From Thalassia testudinum (taxonomy: Eukaryota; Streptophyta; Magnoliopsida; Alismatales; Hydrocharitaceae): DNA of 64,000 nucleotides. Every line of letters starts with the position of its first letter. Position 1 is the first letter of the stretch. The translations under genes and the position numbers were made by a program. Where the stretch lies: assembly GCA_037157565.1 (NCBI GenBank), contig JAZHRO010000063.1, positions 159,142,501 through 159,206,500 on the forward strand, read 5' to 3'. Below the pieces are notes generated by a model. The model searched no databases. It saw only the letters and a program-made list of their open reading frames with translations, and was not told where the DNA came from. Positions 12,529 through 24,600 of the stretch are shown in pieces.

Positions 12529-12699
12529 CTGCATGCGTGTTCTTGCCAACTCAATTGGCGAACAGGCAATGCAAGCCAATGACCTTGCCACAGAGCCAGC
12601 AACCAAGGGAGCATATGGTGTCAAACCAGGAGAATTTCGGGCTGTGAATTCTTCAATATGATTGTGAAATATATCATAGCATGGTAAATATATGCCGAC
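12529..12699 (-). CDS. MTM1-like: Carrier exon 5 (helix 2 to second signature)
   Basis: 57 codons after a gacAG acceptor: [18 protein letters not shown], then [19 protein letters not shown] (helix 3), then [11 protein letters not shown] (second carrier signature), then the donor GTATATG. HNH sits where Arg residues would be expected, and S-P-I-E where Y-P-I-E is usual in relatives I recall. Confidence 0.88.
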
Positions 12700-15600
12700 C
12701 TGTCCAAGCAAGCACACGAAAAGCATAAAACTAAGATAAAATACTTACATGATGTATAACTGAAAAGGATGAGAAACAAATAATCTTGTATGGGAAATAC
12801 CAGCTTGCCTATGATGACTAGTGACTACATATAATACTGACAAGAAATAAAAATTGCAATATGAAATCATATTTTTATGCTAAATAAATCAGGGAGAAAC
12901 CTGCCTATCACTCTATATACGTGAGAAAGAAAGAAATCCAGGTTCAAGATAGGAATTGTAATCCCTCTCAAAACAAGAAAAAGGGGGGAATAGAAATTGC
13001 ACCACCTAGTTACCATGTTACACCAGAAAAGGGGGAGTAACTTACCATTGGCACTGCCAATGCTAAGCCTGCATTTGTGCCTCTCCAAAGCCTTGCAAGC
13101 CCTTCCTAAAATCCCCCTCGTTTAGAAAAATAAGATCCCATAACAATTTACTAAATCCAAAAAGTTCGACAACAAGAGCAGGAACAACTGTGACATGTAC
13201 CTGTCTAACAACTTTATAGAATACATCCATTGTTCCCTTGTATTCAAAGCAAGCAGGAGGAGAAACCACTGCGGTGCCCACAATACCAGCACAGGTACAA
13301 GAGGGAGAACACCTCACATTAGAGAACATCTGAAAAGGAATTTTAAATACTTGTCAGAATGGGAAGACTATGACCCTCCAATTCCAACCCACATACATTG
13401 AATGCTCTTGAACAAGTACAAACCATCTACTCTACATTAGGCAAGCAGGATGTATGCTTCTCATCCACAAATGTTATGTTAAATGATTCATTTAAGGAAA
13501 CAGCCTATAAAGATCCCATGACAGATTGATTAACAATTCACCATGTGTATATAGATGAAAAGTATTGTACAACAACAAAGAAGACATACAAAACTGTACC
13601 AACTATAGAGGTATCAGACTAACGGGTTATATAATGAAACTTCGGAAGAGAGTCATCAAAAGAAGGTTTGAGGCAAGTATCCCTAGGAACTCTTTTTCCA
13701 AAAAAAAGGAATGTATAGTAACAAAGAATCAAACAAGGTTCGTGCCTCATAGGTTTAGTGTTGAAGCAATATGTCTTCTAAGGCGTATAATAGGGATTTA
13801 CATAATCAAGATGAATGATTTCAATATAGCTTTTATTGATTTAGAGAAGGCTTATGACTACTTCAATAGATATGTTGTGAAGAATTTGAACAAGAGACAG
13901 GTATTGGTTTTGTATATCAACCTCATAAAGGATATACATGATAGCACTACAACTTGTGAGGATACAAGTTGGATTAACGAGTTATTTTGATATCACCAAT
14001 TTACATCAAGAATCAACTTTAAGCCCTTACCAATTTACCATAGTCATAAAAGAGTTGACAAAGCAATAGCCACACACCTCTTCATCGAGGAGCATAAGTC
14101 CCGAAAGCCCCTTATCTGAAACAATGCCCACAAGAAAAATCACCGCACAAAGTAATATGATATTGTCAAATCCACTTTCCATAGGAAGCCTTTTGCACCA
14201 TGTCCCCACCAATATGAAACAATCTCCATAGCCATGATTACATTGTCTAACATATGCCTACCTTTGATAAAAGCATATTGAACCTCCGAAACTAGGCCTC
14301 TCAACACTTCTCTCATTCTATTAGCAAGGGCCTTAGACATTGTTGGAGAAAAATAGATCTTATTGAAAGCAGGAATCCTAACCTCTCTTATATAAAGCAC
14401 AGGAATGGAAAATTTACATGAGAAACCCAACTAGGAATATAAAATTGACTAAGACTCAAATCTAAGATAAATAGATTCAAACATAATCTAAAATAACTCA
14501 AAAAACTATAATATCTCTCTAATACTCTAACACTCCCCCCCTCAAGTTGAAGCATCGATAACAAGCGAGCCTAACTTGCTACAAAAGACAAAACAAAACT
14601 TCCCCTCATGCAAGGCATCTTCTAGTTAGAGGAGCAGGCAAGCAATAAAAGTAGGCAGGCAGTAGGAGACAATCCCAATCAAAAACAATAATAATAGTAG
14701 AGCAGGAGATGATCCCAAGCAGCAACAGTAGTAGTAGGCAAAAGTGAAAGACGATCTCAAGTAGTTTGGGAGATGATCCCAAGCAAACAGTAGACAAGAG
14801 ATGATATTAAGCAGTTTGGGAATTATTCCTAAGTAATTAGTAGCAAAGATTCGAAGTCCACCATGTGAACAGTAAAACTGGCAATCACTAATAGGGTACA
14901 CAATCAAGCACATAGGCACATAGTAGGCATGCACGATACAAGTAGAAAGTCCCATAATGCTTAGTTCATGTAGTATAACACACCATGCATGGCAGAGGTG
15001 CTCGAGCAGTAGAGAGAAGCACTAATTCAAACTTTCACTCAACTCAACAAGGGAGGCAAATCAAACCAAATTAGGTTGATCACAAGAGCAGCAACAGGGA
15101 CTCGAACTAGTGATGCAGTAAGTCTGATTTGCCAATCAGCACCAAGTTCAATCTACTATAGCAACTCGAGGATTTTCGAATCAGAAGGCCCTTGCAACAA
15201 TCAAGTTGCCTTAGCAATAAGCCCTATCACTATTGCAGAGCACAAGGTAGGGCCAATGTCCTTAGCAGCTCCACAACAGCCTAACAAAGTCGAATCTGGG
15301 GCTCCAACAGGGTGGCGACCCTGTTAAGGTTCCGATGTGAGGGTGGTACTAGTGATCTAGTCCGATAGTGCTATGGCTTCAAGAAGCAACAATAATGGGC
15401 AGCAGTAACAGCAACAAGTTGCGCCATTAACTAAGGGCTGTCGAGGGGTAGGCAAGGCCTGCGGGAGGGTCATCGAGGTCGAGCAATCCAAGTGGCCTGC
15501 TATCAGAGCCCTCCATCCAGTCGGATGCTAGCAAAGAAGCCCTTCTAAAGGCCTAGGTGTAGTTAGCAACACCACAAAAATAAGGAAAGAGAAAAGGAAT

Positions 15601-18600
15601 TAGCATTTTGGTTTTCTAAACCCTATTCCCACTCCGATACCATGTTAGAAAAAAATATATCTTATTGAGAAAAGGAACCCTAACCTGTCTTATATAAGGA
15701 TGGAAACATTACATAAAAAATCCAACTACGAATATAAAATTAACTAGGACTCTTAAACCTAAGATAAATAGACTCAAGCATAACCTAAAAAGACTTAAAA
15801 GACTATAATATCTCTCTTATACTCTAATAGACATAATGGGATAGACAACATTAGATAGAAAATGCAGCCAACTATACACCATCTTCTCCACCATATCCTT
15901 CTTAAAATGGAGGAAAAGTAGAGATCTATTCAGGCACTCAAAGCCCCAATTCCTACAATGAACTCCAAAGCAACCACCACATCATCACCCACAATGGTCT
16001 AAAGCTCCTTAAAAGAAGCCATCACAATTCTAGGGATCTTTCTGCATTCAATCCCTTTTTTGCCACAAAAACTTCATCCCTGGATAATGGCCTAATAAAC
16101 ATTTAAGCCTATGAAGTGGGCAACTAAGGAACACCACATCTAGCCCACCTCCAACAAGATGGAGGTCCCTTCCTAGTGAAGTCCTTGAAATACCTACCAC
16201 ATAACCATCTCCCTTACCCTCAACTTATCATTGAAGTTCTTCCTTCATATACCATTAGCCAACACAGTGAAAAAAAAAATATTTAGGTGTCCTCTTCTTT
16301 CAACCTTACCAACATCAACCACTATCTCCATTCCCCCTCTTATTCAAAGCCACCAAAAATCACTATATGATTCTTCTTTCTATCTTTAACCTTTACTTTC
16401 GTAAGGGCCCTGGTATCTTCCAACATGTCCAACCTACTAATCTCCTTTGAGGTAACCACCTTTCTTTACCGTTCTTGACGTGCCTTCACCTTTCTTCACC
16501 ATTCTTGATGTGCCTTCTTCACAAACAAAATCATGCACATGCCCAAACCCTGCAAACATGAAACCAAGGTGGTTTTCACATATGCAAGCCACTAAGCAGT
16601 TAACCACCACTCAACAATGGATCAAAGCCTCCCTTTGAAGACTTCTCAAACTTAAAGTCCTCATATACAATTAGATGATCGGTAATATTTAGGTGCCCTC
16701 TTCTTTCAACCTTACCTACCTCAACCACTATCTCAATTCCACCTCTTATTCAAAGTCCTCCAAAATTACTATATGATTCTTCTTTCTATCTTTAACCTTC
16801 ACTTTTGTAAGGGCCTTAGTATCTTCCAACGTGTCCAACCTACTAATCTCCTTTGAGGCAGCCTTCTTTTTTCACCATTCTTGACATGGCTTCTTCACGA
16901 ACTAAATCATGTGCATGCCCAACCCCTGTAAACATGAAACCAAGGTGGTTTTCACATATGCAAGCCGCTAAGCACTTAACCGCCACTCAATAAAGGATCA
17001 AAGCTTGCCTTTGAAGACTTCTCAAACTTAAAGTCCCCATACACAATTAGATGACCAATCCATTACCTATACTTTAGCCAATTGAAAGTCTTCACAATCT
17101 CAATCTCAACAAAGCAAAGAAATTAATCCAACTTGAAACAATGATTTTCTGATGATCTACTCCTTCAAGTAAAAAAGGTAATTGGATGCCTTTAGATGTT
17201 ATAGCCCTGGATCCATCAATGTACCCGAGGTCTAAATGTCGATTATCTATCTCACCTCTATTATCTAGCCTATCATTTACTGTTCAAGGTTACATTGAAG
17301 TCCCTGACACGGAGTATCTGGAAAAGTCGTGCCTCTTCCTTAGCTCTTTATGAAACGTGTTTCTATGTTCATCACCGATAGGGCCATGCACCCCAATAAC
17401 GAGGAATTCCAATTAGCCCTGACATTGACATAGTAGAATGGAGATAAAGCTTTGTCTTGCCAATCACACCAGATACTTTAATTGATCCTCCCTTCAGGAA
17501 ACTAGAAAACCATCAACCCTACCAACAGAAAAGCACCTCCACAAAACCTCAAAATTTCCCCTCCTCAACTCCCTCACTTGTCCTTACACCTCTCTAGCTT
17601 CATTTCTCACAAGAACATTATGTTTGCTCTCTAATTTAACAATTAATCCCAAAGAATCCCTCCTCCAATCCTTTAACCCCCTTACATTTGAAGTAAGGCA
17701 CTTTACATTTTTTGAACAAGACCTCCAAGTATGAATGCCTTCAACTTAGATACTCAAACTAAAGCAGCAAGAGGCAATAAATGCTCCTCTCCAATGCCAT
17801 TGTCCACCAACATCCCTAAACACCTAGATCTCCCCTAAAACCCCTTCAACCACATTGACCACATTCCCCTCTATATAAAATAACAATAACAATCATCTTC
17901 ACTATATCTCCCTAACAACAATCTCATCACCAGCCCTCTCAAACACTAGCACAACACCACCATCCACTTAGATACTCGAGGCATATTTCCACCCCTCAAC
18001 GAATCTCCACTAATGTCTTCCTCGACCTTCACCACAATCGCAATGTCAAATACCACCCCAGCCAGGCAAGCCTTTAACTCATGGTCACTAACAATGAGTC
18101 CACCTCCAATTCTTCAACGAGCACTTAATGTTTAAAGAAACCAACTTTGCATCATCGCATATCAAGTAAGCTAAAAGATCAACCCACCACCTTGCTATTA
18201 AATCCCCAAGAAAGCTTTGAATAGGAAGCACTCACGTTAGGCAAACCTAATGGAAGACTCAAGAGAGTCGCAAAACCTCTCCCAATTGTAGTACTTGTTA
18301 CCAAAAAAACAAACAATCCCATCACAACTGTAGCATACACCTCAACTTCTGACAATAGTAATTGAAATCCTCGCTTTTAACTTGGCCCAATCGATGGCAA
18401 GGAAATCCCTAAAAAGTGAAAGTATTTATATCGTTCAAAAATATTTAGCTAAAAGGATGATTATGCTCCTCTACGTTCCTCCAACTCTACATACAACTCA
18501 TGTTGGTGATTGGCCTCATCATCATTTTTGAAGCAACTTGGCCCATGTATTGTGCCCTATTGACCCCAATTGCAATAAAAGTTTTGCACCTTTCTGTCAG

Positions 18601-21600
18601 CCTCACAACTGTCAATAGCCAAAAGTCACTATCCCTTCACAATACAACCTACCTAAGGAGGGTTCACATCCTTGCCGACCACCTCCACCACCAAGAATAG
18701 ACGTAAATCCATTCCCTTTAAACGAAGGCCCGCATAACTTAAAAAGTTCCAAATGAAGCAATAATTACCTCCACAATCTCAAAACACTGTAACTGCAGAG
18801 GAATACCCTCCATCAGTAATCTAACACGCAACTAGTGTAGGGTTGCATTGAAAGAGCAGCATCCCCTTCGATCCAAAGCTTCTAATGAAGCAAGTGAAAG
18901 CAACCCTACTGCACTACCAAGTGAAAGCAATAATCATGAACAAAGCTCCAATAAGAAGCCCCATGCCAAGAAACACCTTCCTTGGATGAAACCAGCAAAC
19001 GTAGTGCACCCTATACAACTCCTCTATTGAAACAACGAATGGTACTCCATCTACTAACCAACAACACGATGGTCGAGTAGAAACATTACATTATCATGCA
19101 TGTATAAAGACAATGTGTAACAACTTCACCCGCATGATTGATATTCTCCAACATACCCGAGGACGTTGAAAGTGTGATTTAACATTTGCATTGAGTTTAT
19201 AGTTTCAGATTAAATGCAAATGGAAACAAGTGTGGAGGAACTCAAGCTCAATCCATGAAGGTATGAAGGAGCTTAATGAAAACAAAAGCATCAAGGAGCG
19301 TGAAGCTTTGGACTCAACTTGAAGGAGATTGATAAAGAAGAATAGGATAGACTTTCTTTTCATGTAGTTTTAATCTTTGTTCTTTTATTTTTTTAGATAC
19401 ATGTTATAGAGCCCAAAGTAGAACAGCCTAGGTCCTAGGAACACTTACTCAAACTTAGAACACTTAGGCAAAATCTAGAATAAATTTAGAAAGGCTACAT
19501 AGGAATCAAACTACTTTTTCAAACGTCCAACATCAGTCTCAAATGTTTGATCTTGACTTTTAAGTCATCCAATAACTGTATTGGACGTCTAATAACCAGA
19601 TAGGCTGCCTTAGTAATCTAAACACTTTATTACAGACATTCTGACCTATTTTCAGATGTCCAATTAGATGTTTGGCAATCTTATCAGATGTCCAATAATA
19701 GGACCGTCAACCTCTTTCAAACCAATAATCACAAGAACCAATTTAGAATATTTTAATATTATTACCAGACATCCATAAAGCCTTCCAAACATCTGATAAA
19801 GAGACGTTAGACCCAAATCCAATGCTCTCAGACCCAATCTAATCGTTAGCTCCTTGGGAATCAATTCCCGACCACTTTTAGTCTCAGACGTCCAGACCTA
19901 TAGGTAGACATCCAACATGACGTCTGATCCTCTTAATCTAGATCCCTATTTGGATCTAGTTGAATCCAAGAACCAACCCATACATAATTAGACATCCAAA
20001 AATACTGTCAGACATCTTAAAAGATAAGATCAGACGTCTGGCCTCTAGACACAAGAACCCTATTTCCATCTGATCTATTCCAGGAACATTGACCCTTCAG
20101 ATCAGATGACCAAAAGTCCTATTAGACATCTGGTAAGACATCTAACCCAAAACTTAGCCATCTGACTATGCTGTCAAAGTCATTATGACCCTAATTTCAG
20201 GCTGATTCTTATTGAAATTGATCCCAACGGTTAAGAGCCTTCTCCCAAGCCTTCTTGAAGGTTCCTAAATCCTCTATAAATAGGAGAGGACCTCACCTTG
20301 GCAAAATACACCTAGAGATAATACTTTTCAACATTTCTTGTGATTAAAAAACTAGAAGAGGATTGTGGCCCTGCTCTCCAAGATTCCTAGCATACATTAG
20401 AGAGTACCGAATCTCTACTACATCAAGCTCATCCATTTCCATCTTGAGGGAAGTACTTCTCGCCTATAGAAGCTTAGGTTACATCTTACATTTGGGCTCT
20501 ATAGGCTATATTTTTCATTTTATTTTTGGTTGGGTATTCACATTATGATTTCCCGTCTCCTTCATGAGACAAAATGCTCTTTGTGGAGAAGTGTGATTTG
20601 GAAGTACACTAGCCTCGTTGTAAAATAATGTATTTTGTAATTGCGGTTGTATCACCCTCAATTTAAAGTGATACATTAGTAGATTTTGATTTACTCGGTA
20701 GTTTGGAAAATCCTAAGTCGGGAAGACTTAGGTGGTGATTTTTACCCATAAGGTTTCCACTTAAAAATGTCTCTTTGTGGTGATTGATTTATGGGATTGA
20801 ATTTTAATTTTGCAATAATCTAGTATTTTGTTTCCCGCACTATTCATCCCCCTCTAGTGTCGAAATTTCAGTTTTCACTTTGTATGGTTGGACATGAGAT
20901 TTTTTTTTTTTTTTGAAAAGTGGACACAAGAATTTTGTGTGGCAATGATCTTTGCATCTAGTCACTTATCAAAGTCCTAACAAATCTTAACATGTTGTCC
21001 CCAACCCAAGCACAAAAAGCATCAAAGTTGCACCCTCGATCTTCCATTTTGCACTTATAAATGAAAATGAGCCTCTCTTGTATAGAGGGAAGAGATGTAA
21101 AATTATATGACAAACCCACTAAGAAAATAAAAATAACAAAGGGCATGAAAAGTAACATAAAACTATGACTAACACTTCCCATCAAGTTGGAACATAGAAA
21201 TCCATCAAGTTCATCTTGTCACATAAAGATGAGTGTCTGTTCTTTGTTAAAGCCTCATAAGGATGTCAACAAGCTAGATCCCAAAAGATACACGAGTAGC
21301 AATCTTTCCTTTCATCGCTACATTCCACATAAAGTGGCAAATCCACCTCAATATTTTTTGTCCTCTCATGGAAGATGGGATTGGAAGCAATATAAGTGGC
21401 TAACTTACCATAAAACATAAGCACACGATTCTTGGACTCCAAGATCAGCAAGGAAGTGATCCGTATCAACACACAAGTAGTATGAACCATTACTTTGTAA
21501 TAAGCCTCTACACTAAAACAAGCAACAACCATCTACTTCTTGCTACACTACGAAACAAGATTTCCTCCAAAAAATATGGCATAGCCAATAGTGGACTTCC

Positions 21601-24600
21601 TATCTTCAACAAATCATGCATAGTTTGCATCAGAAAAGAAACATAAGTCTAAGTGCTCATTGTTCATGTGGTAAAGTCCTTTGCTTAGAGACCCCTTTGG
21701 ATATTTCAAGATAAGCATCATGCCCATGACTATAACCTAGTCTGTCTATATACTAACTTGCCCTACTGACGACACAACTAATATATGGGAGAGTAATAGT
21801 CAAGTATAATAACTTATCAATAGTGCTCCTCTACCTATAAATATCCTTAAAGGATGGATCTTTGGCCTCTCCATATTTTCTTTTCTTCTCAACAGGGGTA
21901 GGCCATGCTCCTTTTCGACTGCTTCTATCCCAAGAAAGTATCGTAGTTCTCCCAGGTCTTTTATAACAAAGACCTTCTATAGGAAAGTCTTCGCATCTTG
22001 AATGTCAACACTATCACCTCTCAAAACCATGTCATTAACATACATAGCTAGGACAACAATGCCTATAGTAGCCTTCCTAATGAAGATAGAGTGATCAGAT
22101 GTGGATCACCTGAACCTAATCTCTGTCACCTCAACACTCAACCTATCAAACCAAGAACAAGAGCTCTATTTAAGACCATATATGGCATTCTTCAATTTGC
22201 ATACACACCCCCCTCAACCTCATAATCAAGAGGTTGCTGCATACATTCTTTATCAGTCAAGCCATCGTAAAGGAAGGCATTCTTGATATCCAACTGAAAT
22301 AAGGGCCAATTCTTATTGATGGTAGAAAGAATGATACATATAAAAACAACCTGTGCCACTAGGGAAAATATCTCAAAATAATCCATGCCATATGTCTATG
22401 TAAATCCCTCAACCACTAGTCTAGCCTTGAATCTATCAAAGCTTCCATATGCAAGATACTTCACAGTATATACCCATTTACAGTCAACAATCTTGACCCT
22501 AAGTGGATATAGCACAAGCTCCCATGTGCCCTAAGCAGAAATGCCCCAATCTCTACATCCATTACAACCTTCCATTTGAGGATCCTGAAAGGCCTCCATA
22601 TAATTACGCAGCACCACAGTACTAAAAAGGGCTCTAGAGAATTGCTGTAAGGATCTAGATGGACAGTGAAAGTTTAATGCAAGATAGGATGCAACATGCA
22701 GAAGCAAACTAACTTCCACAAAGCAATAAGCCTGTCACCCATCTCACTCTAACTCTGCGTCTGTGATCATGTGGCAAGACTTTCATCAGGTGGAGAAATA
22801 AGTATAGTGGGTAGCGAAACAAAAGTAGACTCATAGTCCCATCTATGGTATGTTTGCAAGTAGCGAGCAAGGATTGATATATCGGCGATATATCGTCGAT
22901 ATATCGATATCGTCGAGTCAGCACATATCGATATCAGCCTTAATATCTTTTTCCCATGATATCGCTGATATATCGCCGATATATCACCTATATCATGGAC
23001 TTTTGTTGAACTTTAGAGCTATACATGCTAGGGTTCTTGCTTCCCTGTAGTCCATCAAATATGTCAACTTTAGAGTTGTACGTCCTCTGTCGACAATTCA
23101 ATCATTGCACTTGATTTTACTTATTGAAAAATAGGAAGAAGATTCTAAAATGTCGGTGAGAAATACATTACCATCTTCAAACCTCTATAAAAAGATGCAT
23201 AAAACTAAGCACTTTGATAATCAATGGGGGTATTGAAAGGGCTATCTTGTCACCTTCCTTTGATTAAAGGATGTCATCCATGATGGTTCTTCTTTCTTTA
23301 CCCCATAACAACCTAGGGTTGACAGGCTCACTTGTTTCAGCATGGTTTATCTAAGTATTTGTGTACTGGTGCTTTATTGATCTCCACTAATCTTGCAAAC
23401 TGTGTATTATGCTATGATGGGCACAATTTCTCTCTAGTTATTTGAGCATTTATATTTGTCCATTATATATGCTTGTGTTATCTAAACCATGTCTTGTTTC
23501 ACCAAGTGCATCTTTATTGGTAAGAGATGTGATTTCATGTGTTGAGCTCATAATGAGAAGAGTAATAAGGTGGTTCATGAAATGTAAGATAAATCAATGA
23601 GAAAGAGAAGAGTATTGGAATGGAGAACATGTTGAAACTGATAAGAAAATCAGAGCTCTAATTATTTGACAATTTATATTTGTTCATTATATACCCTTGT
23701 GTAATCTAAATCGTATATTCTATCACCAAGTGCATCTTTAGTGATAGTATTTGCGATTTCATATCTTGAGATCGTAATGAGAAGAGTAATAGGGTGATTC
23801 ACGAAATCTGAGGCAGGTCAATGAGAAAAAGAAGAGTATTGGAATAAAGAGCATGTTGAAACTGATAAGAAAATCAGTGCAACTAAGGCATGATTTCAAT
23901 TGTTAACAATATGCAACGAAAGTTATTATGAATATTTTTCAAGTATTATCATGTTCTATATACTTTCTTTTCAATATACGACTTTGTCGACATGCGACTA
24001 GTACATTTCTATTATATTTTTATTCAAAATTTATTATTTTCATCTTCTAGGCATTTTTTCATGATGTATTAGTTATTAAAATGTTAATTTTCATAAAATT
24101 TGTGACATTTTCGGACATTTTGAGGCCTTCTGAGCGATTTTCCCAAAATTCACCGATATCAGTGATATATCCCCAATATATCTATTTTTTACTTGTCGAT
24201 ACGATATTGATATCGATATTTAAAACCTTGGTAGCGAGGTACTAGCTCAATATTGGTTCCTTGTTCAAAGAAGAATGGAACCTTCTCGAAAAAGGTAACA
24301 TCAGTTGTAATAATGTACCGTCGACTACTCAAATCATATCATCCGTATCCATTCTAAGTGGGAGAATAGCCAAGGAAGATGCACTTAATGGCCCATGCAG
24401 ATAGCATGTCTTGTTGTCCGTAGGCATGTACAAAATAGGTACATCCAAACACACAAAGCAGCAAAGCAAACATGTGATCGACGTCGGGATGTAGTAGGGA
24501 ATCTCTTCATGTAAGATAAATGAACTCGATTAATCAAATAGCTCGCAAAAGGTACATCTTCCCAAAATTGCTTTGACACCTTCATAAAAACAAAGTGTCT

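Larger units (their letters stand above)
14341..15829 (-). mobile_element. Complete TRIM-like mini LTR retrotransposon with TSD
   Basis: Total 1489 bp. Direct repeats of about 190 bp lie at 14341-14532 and 15643-15829. On the minus strand the LTR starts TGTTAGAG and ends (C)TAACA or CCAACA. A Copia-type primer site (TGGTATCGGAGTGG) abuts the 5' LTR at 15629-15642, and a polypurine tract (GAGGGGGGGAG) abuts the 3' LTR at 14533-14543. A perfect 5-bp target duplication, gacat, lies at 14336-14340 and 15830-15834. There is no coding capacity. The LTR start and its TATATAAGAGAGG core resemble the LTR of the Copia element at 21030-26889, as does a GGGAGATGATCCCAAGC phrase inside, so it is probably mobilised by such an element (inference). 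Confidence 0.88.
14027..18240 (-). pseudogene. L1-like LINE remnant, interrupted by a TRIM element
   Basis: At 14140-14340 the minus strand reads [19 protein letters not shown] and [19 protein letters not shown], typical of L1-type RT. The upstream part of RT continues on the other side of the TRIM element (15830-16050), joining at the TSD gacat. At about 17600-17700 a frame reads [16 protein letters not shown], resembling the start of an L1 endonuclease. The span between is full of stops and includes a 406-bp tandem duplication. The 5' end is not clear, so the right boundary is approximate. Confidence 0.6.
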
